Shown here: positions 1-5,972 of the stretch, in pieces
Position numbering within the stretch: position 1 is the stretch's first letter
Layout: each line of letters starts with the position of its first letter
DNA from: Ignavibacteriota bacterium
GTDB lineage: Bacteria; Bacteroidota; Ignavibacteria; Tepidaquicellales; Tepidaquicellaceae
DNA length: 5,972 nt
Reading direction: 5' to 3'
NCBI GenBank assembly: GCA_003158365.1
Contig: PMIW01000107.1
Location: forward strand, 1-5,972
The notes under the pieces: model-generated
What the model saw: only the letters and a program-made list of their open reading frames with translations
The model's database searches: none
What the model was told of the DNA's origin: nothing
Translations under genes and position numbers: made by a program

Positions 1-1633
1 CTATCCTTACTCTGAATTTCATGGTTGCGGCAATGGGATCAAAATCTGTTATATATATATTATTATTAGCCAGTGAATAACTTAGAGAATTCGGAATGGA
101 AGTAGGAGTAAATTCATTTCTGTATATATTTGCAGGTACATAATGGTTTCCATTGTACCAGAAATCGACAAAATATCCGTCTGATATAACATCACCAAAT
201 GGTGTATGATATGTAACCCCGATATCCTGCGAGCCTTTTGCCTCCATTAATTTAACGCCTCTGTGATTTAAATCATTATTAATAGAGTTTGTACCAATAT
301 TTGCATCAATGACATTTTCATCTATATGCCAGATTAATATGCCACCGCTGTAATTGGAAGTATCGGAAATATCACCCGGCATGCTCCAGTCAAGATATTT
401 TACATTCGTTACGTTTCCACTGACCGCATCGATATTATAATTAATAAATGAAGGACTGTCTTTTGTAAATAACAAAGAATCATGAAAAGCTCTGTTATGA
501 GTATATACTTTCTGCCCTGTATTATCATAATTTCTATTTCTATTTTCAATCAGGAAATATTCCTTGGCATTAATTAAAACTTTTATTATCGAAGTGTCAA
601 TTCCATTGTTTGATGATGAGGTTTTTAAGTTAATAAAAGCATCACCCGAAGAAACTACTACCGGTGTTACCCATCCCAGGTATATTTTTTCCCAGGCTGA
701 AGGTTCAGGAGGGAAAATTCCATTATAGCTCAATATAGCTTGTCCATCCATTAATCCAAATCTTCCGATTGCCGTATTCCCTGTTGCAGTATTAAATAAA
801 TCCGGAAGTCCCAAATAACTTCCGATATTTGCGACTAATATGCCATTAATTCCAAATTTTAATAAAGCTGTTTCTGAAATTAAACTTAGTTCTCTTATCT
901 CTGTAGATGGAATTATCAATGAATTTTTTATTAAAAATCCTGTATGCGATGTAAACCCGTTAATATTTAATTCTTGCAAATTTTTATAGCCAAGATAAAT
1001 TGAAGGTACATCGTATGGGAAAGGGTCATAACCAAAAATAGAAACCAAATTTAAATCTCTACCCACTCCTGCATGGAATATCACAAAAGCAGTATTCGAA
1101 GTATCATATGAGCTTAAGTCAAGTACACTATCCGCACGTGACCACGTATCGAGGAAAAGCTGTCCCAGCTTCTGATTTGTCTCATTGCTCTGCGGCGAAT
1201 ATGCAGACATTACTTGTGGAAGAGTAATTATTTTACCATATAATTTATAATTTATTATTACTTTCCCTTTGGATGATTTATAATAATAATTTTTTAAAAA
1301 CTCCAGATGGTCGGCGAAATAAGAACTGTCATATGGGGGGGAATCTATGACTGTATCTTTCTGTAATACCGGATCATAATATTTATTGGATAAATCAAGA
1401 AGTCCGTTTCCTGTAGTCCTCGGGTCATTGTCTTCCTGAAACTGAACCATTACGGCAACAACTTTTATCGTGTCGGAAGAAAAAGGTGAATGAAACCTGC
1501 TGTGTTTCTTCGAATCCGCATTGCCGTACTTAACAGGATGAGAAAAAGTAAAAACATTTTTGCCGTTTTTATTTTGAGGAAAAGCAAATCCTGTTAATAA
1601 AGATAATATTATAAAAAGTTTAAATATTTTCAT
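1..1633 (-). CDS. Secreted M6-family (immune inhibitor A-like) metalloprotease homologue with a degenerate active site, 3'-partial
   Basis: An open frame runs from ATG at 1631-1633 to the left edge without a stop: 544 complete codons, C-terminus missing. Residues 1-20 look like a signal peptide (MKIFKLF, then a hydrophobic stretch, cleavage near FAFP/QN), so the product is probably exported. M6 family landmarks occur in order: VVAVMVQFQEDNDP near 58-71, an FLKNYYYKSSKGK segment at 112-124, VIFHAGVGRDL near 184-194, LGLPDLF at 274-280, IGRFGLMDG at 289-297, PSAWEKIYLGW at 311-321, EYFLIENRNR at 358-367, GGILIWHIDEN at 430-440 and GVKLMEAKG at 459-467. The residues that should bind zinc and catalyse are absent: HExxH is replaced by A268, N269 and S272. 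Family EADG reads EAKG. I therefore infer a pseudopeptidase. An AGGA site 5 nt before the ATG supports the start. Any C-terminal domain, such as a T9SS signal, would lie beyond the window. Fold assignment is confident; biological role is unknown. Confidence 0.88.
   Translation of the reverse strand, partial: MKIFKLFIILSLLTGFAFPQNKNGKNVFTFSHPVKYGNADSKKHSRFHSPFSSDTIKVVAVMVQFQEDNDPRTTGNGLLDLSNKYYDPVLQKDTVIDSPPYDSSYFADHLEFLKNYYYKSSKGKVIINYKLYGKIITLPQVMSAYSPQSNETNQKLGQLFLDTWSRADSVLDLSSYDTSNTAFVIFHAGVGRDLNLVSIFGYDPFPYDVPSIYLGYKNLQELNINGFTSHTGFLIKNSLIIPSTEIRELSLISETALLKFGINGILVANIGSYLGLPDLFNTATGNTAIGRFGLMDGQAILSYNGIFPPEPSAWEKIYLGWVTPVVVSSGDAFINLKTSSSNNGIDTSIIKVLINAKEYFLIENRNRNYDNTGQKVYTHNRAFHDSLLFTKDSPSFINYNIDAVSGNVTNVKYLDWSMPGDISDTSNYSGGILIWHIDENVIDANIGTNSINNDLNHRGVKLMEAKGSQDIGVTYHTPFGDVISDGYFVDFWYNGNHYVPANIYRNEFTPTSIPNSLSYSLANNNIYITDFDPIAATMKFRVRI
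800..832 (-). other. Degenerate zinc-binding/catalytic motif of the M6 homologue
   Basis: These bases encode ANIGSYLGLPD (residues 268-278). In active M6 peptidases the aligned stretch is HExxHxLGLPD. The anchor LGLPD and the Gly at motif position 4 are preserved, which fixes the alignment. Both His ligands and the general-base Glu are replaced by Ala, Asn and Ser. The reading frame is intact on both sides, so this is substitution and not a frameshift artefact. Confidence 0.85.
1335..1341. repeat. Homopolymeric G7/C7 tract inside the M6-like gene
   Basis: Seven consecutive G on the plus strand (C on the coding strand) span codons 98-100 (Ser-Pro-Pro) of the M6-like gene. As written the frame is intact across it. 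Such a run stands out in this AT-rich sequence and is a place where replication slippage or a sequencing error would shift the frame. Confidence 0.8.
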
Positions 1634-1638
1634 AGAAA

Positions 1639-1642
1639 TCCT
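1639..1642 (-). promoter_or_regulatory. Ribosome binding site of the M6-like gene
   Basis: AGGA on the minus strand lies 5 nt before the ATG at 1633, a good Shine-Dalgarno distance, and supports this start codon. The wider ACAGGATT (1637-1644) is exactly complementary to part of the hairpin at 1701-1753 upstream. Confidence 0.6.
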
Positions 1643-1700
1643 GTGATAATAATTTTACATTACTCCATTTAAAGGAACCTGATTAAATGCTGTTATATAA

Positions 1701-1753
1701 TAAATAATCTATGAAACAGGATTATTAAATCCTTAATTTCATAGATTTATTTA
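1701..1753 (-). terminator. Long imperfect hairpin between porV and the M6-like gene, possible terminator or attenuator
   Basis: The perfect 10-bp arms ATCTATGAAA (1707-1716) and TTTCATAGAT (1737-1746) enclose a second inverted repeat, AGGATT (1718-1723) and AATCCT (1728-1733), around an ATTA loop. The two stems are separated by a 1x3 internal loop. With one bulged base the pairing continues outward over 1701-1706 and 1747-1753, giving about 22 pairs. The structure begins just after the porV stop. The stem is AU-rich and the sequence after it on the minus strand (TTATTTATTATAT) is T-rich but not a clean T run, so it may be a weak terminator, an mRNA 3'-end stabiliser, or a leader structure for the next gene. 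Confidence 0.45.
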
Positions 1754-1765
1754 AATTTGTTGTGA

Positions 1766-2884
1766 TTAAAAACTTACAATCAAACCGAATCTTAAAGTAT
1801 TCGCCAATGGGTGATTTTGTTCTGCTGTGCTGATATAACTGAAATCAAATCCATATAATGAATATCTTATTCCTGCTCCAAGAGTCAAAAACTTTCTGTT
1901 ACCGTTCGTAGGATCTTCATAAAAATATCCGGCTCTTAATGCAATAAGTCTTGGGCTTCCATACCAGTATTCAGCACCTACGGATGTCTGTATAGTGGTT
2001 CCTATTTGCGATATTCCGCCTTTCCAGGATGTAATCATAGCTTTGTAAAATGCATCGGATGTACCATCGGGATGTCTGTTTACAAGGAGTTTGGAAAAAT
2101 CTGCTGTTATTGTTAAATCATTGCCTTCATTTTTAAATAAATTATATGCAATTCCAATTCTTAATTGAGTGGGAATCGGGTCTGCCTGCGCAGCATCTAC
2201 ATATGAAATCTTTGGACCCAGATTCGATAAATTTACTCCAAAAGATAATTTATCTTTTAACATTTTTGGTCCGTGCTGTAATTTATATAATGCAGATAAA
2301 TCAAAACTTGTCGTAAAAGCAGTTCCTGTTCCTTTTTCATTACCGACAGTTAGATTATTAGGGGACAATCTGCTGTATATAAATCGTACTGTTACTCCGG
2401 CAGCAAGATCTTTTCTCAGTTGAGTCGCATAAGCAAAGGCGAGAGCAAATTCATATGCTTTGTAATTTTTCGATTCATCCGTTCTGCCGGATTCATCTGT
2501 AAAAATAACTTCACCGATATTTAAATAAGTGAAATCCATACCCACAGTACCGTTAATACTTTTAATATACTTTCTGGCGGCTAAATAATCATAAAATAAA
2601 TCAGATAATCCTAAACCTGCAAGCCAGGGGGAGTGAGTAAAGTTGACTTCTGTACCTACCTTTTGAAAAGCCAGTCCGCTCGGGTTCCAGTGCATAGCAG
2701 TAGCATCATCAGCTATCGCAGTTCCGGTTTCACCCATTGCACCAAATCTTGAATTTGGACCTATTAACAGAAATGGAACACCTGTAGAAACGGTGTTTTG
2801 TGCACTGACAGTGCTTAAATCAAAAATCATCGTAAATGCGAAAATGAGCATTAAAGCGTGTCTTAAATAATTTGAGTTTAACAT
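1766..2884 (-). CDS. porV: PorV, outer-membrane beta-barrel shuttle protein of the type IX secretion system
   Basis: PorV (LptO/PG27 family) is an outer-membrane barrel of the T9SS. It binds the C-terminal signals of secreted proteins, takes them from the translocon, and also forms part of the attachment complex with PorU. The 372-residue product is close to the usual length. A signal peptide covers residues 1-28 (hydrophobic core, VSA/Q cleavage). The mature start carries the PorV/PorQ signature: VPFLLIGPNSRFGAMGETG, then IADDATAMHWNPSGLAF, then a HSPWL segment and the LNIGEVIFTDESG stretch, close to the SLGeItFTd seen in PorV. Alternating beta-strand patterns fill the rest, and the chain ends in Phe (LRFGLIVSF), as is usual for outer-membrane barrels. 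It lies 35 bp after the porU stop with no terminator between, so the two are probably cotranscribed. The same porU-porV order occurs in Porphyromonas and Flavobacterium. The start is supported by the signal peptide and an AAGGA upstream. A PorQ-type paralogue is the main alternative, less likely given the FTD region and the PorU neighbour. Confidence 0.9.
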   Translation of the reverse strand: MLNSNYLRHALMLIFAFTMIFDLSTVSAQNTVSTGVPFLLIGPNSRFGAMGETGTAIADDATAMHWNPSGLAFQKVGTEVNFTHSPWLAGLGLSDLFYDYLAARKYIKSINGTVGMDFTYLNIGEVIFTDESGRTDESKNYKAYEFALAFAYATQLRKDLAAGVTVRFIYSRLSPNNLTVGNEKGTGTAFTTSFDLSALYKLQHGPKMLKDKLSFGVNLSNLGPKISYVDAAQADPIPTQLRIGIAYNLFKNEGNDLTITADFSKLLVNRHPDGTSDAFYKAMITSWKGGISQIGTTIQTSVGAEYWYGSPRLIALRAGYFYEDPTNGNRKFLTLGAGIRYSLYGFDFSYISTAEQNHPLANTLRFGLIVSF

Positions 2885-2894
2885 TTATTGAGTT

Positions 2895-2899
2895 TCCTT
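2895..2899 (-). promoter_or_regulatory. Ribosome binding site of porV
   Basis: AAGGA on the minus strand lies 10 nt before the porV ATG, inside the 35-bp gap after the porU stop. The spacing is slightly long. It supports the assigned start but is not decisive by itself. Confidence 0.5.
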
Positions 2900-2919
2900 C
2901 AAAAGTTTATAAATAAATT

Positions 2920-5900
2920 CTATTTTAATTTTGCAACTACTCCGGTGCTGGTTTTATTAAATGCACCATCATCGGATTTGATTGTAACTTTGTAAATATA
3001 TGTTCCGTTTGCAATAGCATCACCGTCATTATCCCTTCCATCCCAATCAACTATAACATTTTTATCGGGTATACTGGTTCTTAATAATTCCTTAATCAGG
3101 CGTCCTCCCACAGTAAATATTCTTATTTTAACACTGACAGGAGCATCAAGGTTATGCTGGAATGTAAAGCTTGTCATATCCCTGAAAGGATTAGGATAAT
3201 TATATACTTTATCTACAAAAAGTTGCGAACTGCTTTTTACCGTAAAATACACAACAGATTCGGATAAAATATTATATGTATTCCATGCACGTACTTTCAA
3301 TTTGTAAATTCCGTCAGCGAGATTTTGCAGAGGATATTCCAGAGAACCGTATTGATAACTTGTATCTGAATTATAATATGAGGTCAGGTCTATTTTATTG
3401 TTTTCATTATCATTGATAACTGCTTCAAGCTTATGACCTATTTGTCCCGTGAGATTTATTCCGTATTTATCGTAAAAATCCGCAATTATTTTTGTATTCT
3501 GATTTACAATATCACCCGAACGGAAGTTTCTGGTATCGACATATAGTGATATTTTGGGTCCAATTGAATCTCCAACTGCCGAAGAATCATATCCGTTTAG
3601 AACAAATCTATTTGTATATCCTGTTCCTTCTGTAACGCCATTTGTGAAATAAGCAGTAAGCTTTCCATTTCCTGTCGTGTAAGAAATATCTTTTGGAACT
3701 ACAAATTGAATTGACCATTTTCCGTTTACAATTTTTGTCTTTCCTTTAAAAATTGTTCCACCGTCTAATCTGAAATAAAAAGGCATATTGAAATCATAAA
3801 ATGTAATATCTTTATCTACATCGAATACTTTTATCGTAATATCCCCGTTATAATTATTCCAGAATGTAGAATCAGGATTCAGGATTCTACCTTTAATAGT
3901 AACTTTTTGAAGTGCTTTTATAGTGTCAATTTGTGAATCATCTTTGATAGCTACATTATTTATACTGTCAACAGAAGTAAAATATTGAGGGATACTGATC
4001 CTGATAGTCGGGTCTCCTTCAATGTCATATTTCATATCGTTATCTGACAAAGCTCCAATCTGAATTTTACAATAATACATTGCTTTTCCCAATCTAATAG
4101 GAAGGTTAAGTGTATCTTTATCCTTCATATAATGATTCCATAATGCATCATTAAATGCCGCATTATTGGACGAATAAACGGGTCTGTCTGCGCCGATCAC
4201 TGCAATTGCACCATCAGGAATTAATACAAGCTGTTCTCCCGCTGAAATAGAAAAAGGGTCATCCCATCTCGAAAGGTCACAACTTGCTATGGTAACGAGC
4301 GGAAGCCTGTATTTATTGTGTAATTGCGGAATGCTGACATCTCTTACAAATATTGCTTCATGAGCCCATAAATCCGTACTTCCATGCCCGACATAATTAA
4401 TGACAAGCCTTCCTTCGTTCCATCCGTTTATAATGTCTATGTTTGCTCCCGGTTTTCTTCGCCCCTGAGGAGTAATAACAGTCGGATATGTTACAATATA
4501 AATTTTTTCTTTTTCGAAATCTTTAGGAGTATAATTTTCCGCAATATCTTCGCTTTGTTGTGTATGAACATTACCTTCCTGTCCCTGGTTACTTTCAGTC
4601 GTCCATCCATCATCAGCAACATACATAATTTTTTTCTTCCAAATGCCGAAATTATCTGGCGATTCATATGCAATTATCTTATCTATAATTGCATTCGCAT
4701 CTGAAAGCGAATTTAAATTAATCCTTCCGTGATAGAAATCCGGTTGAGTCGCAGTCGGAGTAGGAAAACTTGAATTAATTGCAGTTGTAAAATCATCACT
4801 TGCATAACTTTGAATTTCATTATTTTCATCATCCGGCTTTTCAATAGGAGGAATATAATTCCTTACACTAAGATTATATATATTTTTATAATCATAGCTT
4901 CCATCTCCGAAAAATAATACATAAACCGGTCTCAACTGCCAGTTACTATAAGCATATTTAAGAAAATTCCGCATTGCAACAGGGTCCTGTGAACCCCCGG
5001 AAAATTCATTATAAATATCATTAATATTGACTACCAGAGTCTTTAAATAATTTGGACTTCCCGGTCCCGAAGATTCACGATAAGATTTTAACCTGTTCGC
5101 TGCACTTAAAAATTCCGGGGGCGAAATAATAATAAAATCGGCACCATCTGAAATTCCGTGTAAATTTTGATTTTGCACTCTAGACGATATAGATACAGGA
5201 CTTTTATAATTAATCCCTCCAATTACATAATACTCTTTAGGTGATCCCTGAAAGGCATCATCCTGAAACCTTGCCGTGCCTGAATTAAATGAAATCGGGG
5301 TTATTATTTTTACGCTATTAAAAGTTGATACATCAAATATTTTAACATCAGATGTGTTAAATTGTGATACCTGGTATTCAAATGTTCCGTTCGAATCAGG
5401 AGAATTGAATCTTAAAATATTATTTTGTGCACTGCTTAAATTTCTTTTATATAAAACTTCAAGATAATCATAATATCCGTCTATATTATTATTATTATAT
5501 TGACTTGATAAAATAGCCTGAAGGTTCATATTGCTGCCCGGAGGCAGTGTATAAGAATCCTCTATTATTTTTAATTTAAAGTGGGAAAAATTCCCCGGGT
5601 TTTGTTCTACTTGATAGATAGCGCTATATGAAGTTCCATCTTTGAGTTCATATGTGGCAGTATTTGCTGTTGAACCATTTCCCAATCTTAATTTATAATC
5701 AATAGCAGAACCATCGGTCAGTCCCGGTAATGGTTTATTAAAAATAAAACTTTCGCCGACTCCAATTCTCTGGCTTATCCAGAGTATCCCGGTGGAACCT
5801 AAATTATTGACTTCCGGTTCATCAAAAAGCCTGTCTGTAAAATTTGCTAAAGGTTGCAAATTACCGTTATTTATGGATGGGAATATGATCATTCTGCTTC

Positions 5901-5972
5901 CATAAACTCCTCCAAATGTAATCCAGTAATAGTTGGAAGTTGAATAGTGATTTATATTGTGCGTGTCTTTTT
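2920..5972 (-). CDS. porU: PorU, C25 (gingipain-family) cysteine peptidase acting as type IX secretion sortase, 5'-partial
   Basis: PorU is the cell-surface sortase of the T9SS: it cleaves the C-terminal signal of secreted proteins and links them to the outer surface, working with PorV. The frame stays open to the right edge, so the gene begins outside. The Met at 5892 is internal: 26 further codons upstream encode YSTSNYYWITFGGVYGSRM-like sequence typical of the PorU N-terminal region. About 1016 residues are present; full-length PorU is usually 1100-1300. From the Met at 5892, residues about 1-250 are the N-terminal beta-rich domain and about 252-640 the C25 catalytic domain. The catalytic His lies in NYVGHGS (His codon 4384-4386) and the catalytic Cys in TIASCDLSRWDDP (Cys codon 4279-4281), 35 residues apart as in gingipains. 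LFFGDGSYDYKN and EGDPTIRIS are further C25 landmarks. Ig-like beta domains cover about 650-890, and a FlgD-like/T9SS type A-like domain starting at NYPNPF ends the protein. The dyad is intact, so it should be active. Confidence 0.93.
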   Translation of the reverse strand, partial: KDTHNINHYSTSNYYWITFGGVYGSRMIIFPSINNGNLQPLANFTDRLFDEPEVNNLGSTGILWISQRIGVGESFIFNKPLPGLTDGSAIDYKLRLGNGSTANTATYELKDGTSYSAIYQVEQNPGNFSHFKLKIIEDSYTLPPGSNMNLQAILSSQYNNNNIDGYYDYLEVLYKRNLSSAQNNILRFNSPDSNGTFEYQVSQFNTSDVKIFDVSTFNSVKIITPISFNSGTARFQDDAFQGSPKEYYVIGGINYKSPVSISSRVQNQNLHGISDGADFIIISPPEFLSAANRLKSYRESSGPGSPNYLKTLVVNINDIYNEFSGGSQDPVAMRNFLKYAYSNWQLRPVYVLFFGDGSYDYKNIYNLSVRNYIPPIEKPDDENNEIQSYASDDFTTAINSSFPTPTATQPDFYHGRINLNSLSDANAIIDKIIAYESPDNFGIWKKKIMYVADDGWTTESNQGQEGNVHTQQSEDIAENYTPKDFEKEKIYIVTYPTVITPQGRRKPGANIDIINGWNEGRLVINYVGHGSTDLWAHEAIFVRDVSIPQLHNKYRLPLVTIASCDLSRWDDPFSISAGEQLVLIPDGAIAVIGADRPVYSSNNAAFNDALWNHYMKDKDTLNLPIRLGKAMYYCKIQIGALSDNDMKYDIEGDPTIRISIPQYFTSVDSINNVAIKDDSQIDTIKALQKVTIKGRILNPDSTFWNNYNGDITIKVFDVDKDITFYDFNMPFYFRLDGGTIFKGKTKIVNGKWSIQFVVPKDISYTTGNGKLTAYFTNGVTEGTGYTNRFVLNGYDSSAVGDSIGPKISLYVDTRNFRSGDIVNQNTKIIADFYDKYGINLTGQIGHKLEAVINDNENNKIDLTSYYNSDTSYQYGSLEYPLQNLADGIYKLKVRAWNTYNILSESVVYFTVKSSSQLFVDKVYNYPNPFRDMTSFTFQHNLDAPVSVKIRIFTVGGRLIKELLRTSIPDKNVIVDWDGRDNDGDAIANGTYIYKVTIKSDDGAFNKTSTGVVAKLK
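2923..3210 (-). other. C-terminal FlgD-like/T9SS type A-like sorting domain of PorU
   Basis: The last 96 residues open with VYNYPNPF (NYPNPF at 3184-3201), continue with an amphipathic strand and an IRIFTVGGRLIKEL segment, then WDGRDNDGDAIANGTYIYKV, and finish with GVVAKLK. This order matches the FlgD Ig-like fold and the type A C-terminal signal found on T9SS cargo. P. gingivalis PorU likewise carries a C-terminal domain that is retained, not cleaved. Whether this copy is retained cannot be told from sequence. Confidence 0.75.

Noticed and set aside
50..66. AT-dinucleotide-rich run
   Set aside because: It encodes NNNIYI in the M6-like protein and is explained by AT-rich codon use. No regulatory structure is apparent.
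1634..1706. A promoter for the M6-like gene
   Set aside because: I looked for the Bacteroidota TTTG / TAnnTTTG pair and for sigma70-like boxes. Only weak AT-rich matches with poor spacing are present (for example TAAAAT without a convincing partner).
2169..2423. 84-codon open frame on the plus strand
   Set aside because: It lies wholly inside porV on the opposite strand, its product resembles no family I know, and it has no supporting upstream signal. It is a shadow of the real gene.
4384..4704. 106-codon open frame on the plus strand, and a 60-codon minus-strand frame at 4491-4673
   Set aside because: Both overlap the catalytic domain of porU. The composition (Phe/Ile- and Lys-rich) is what off-frame AT-rich DNA gives.
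5276..5467. 63-codon open frame on the plus strand
   Set aside because: It is antisense to the porU N-terminal domain with no recognisable product.
5485..5498. ATT trinucleotide run
   Set aside because: It simply encodes four consecutive Asn in porU (QYNNNNIDG). It is short and in frame, and slippage by whole codons would be tolerated.
5890..5892. ATG as the start of porU
   Set aside because: The frame remains open for 26 codons upstream to the window edge and encodes sequence typical of the PorU N-terminal region. There is no signal peptide after this Met, so it is internal.

Overview
All convincing genes lie on the minus strand and read right to left: porU (5' end cut by the window edge), porV, then an M6 metalloprotease homologue (3' end cut by the window edge). 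The DNA is clearly AT-rich. PorU and PorV belong to the type IX secretion system (T9SS), which is confined to the Bacteroidota/Ignavibacteriota/Chlorobiota relatives (FCB group). The AT-rich sequence, the YPNPF-type C-terminal domain and the M6 homologue beside porV make me lean toward an Ignavibacteria-like or related environmental lineage. That placement is inference, because no marker gene is present.

Layout: 2920-5972 encodes the C25 (gingipain-family) sortase PorU, with an intact His/Cys dyad and a C-terminal FlgD-like/T9SS type A-like domain. After only 35 bp, 1766-2884 encodes the outer-membrane beta-barrel shuttle PorV, so the two are very likely one operon. A 132-bp spacer (1634-1765) holds a long imperfect hairpin. 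Then 1-1633 encodes at least 544 residues of a secreted protein with the M6 (immune inhibitor A-like) fold.

Together: in known T9SS, PorV carries substrates from the translocon to the attachment complex, where PorU removes the C-terminal signal and couples the mature protein to the cell surface. The third protein is probably exported and could be a T9SS client, but its C-terminus lies outside the window.

The most striking observation is that the M6 homologue has lost its zinc-binding, catalytic HExxH motif. The site reads ANIGSYLGLPD where active members have HExxHxLGLPD, while the surrounding family motifs are well kept. This suggests a pseudopeptidase maintained for some non-proteolytic role. 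A second, more speculative observation is that the hairpin upstream contains 8-nt stretches complementary to this gene's ribosome binding site and start codon.
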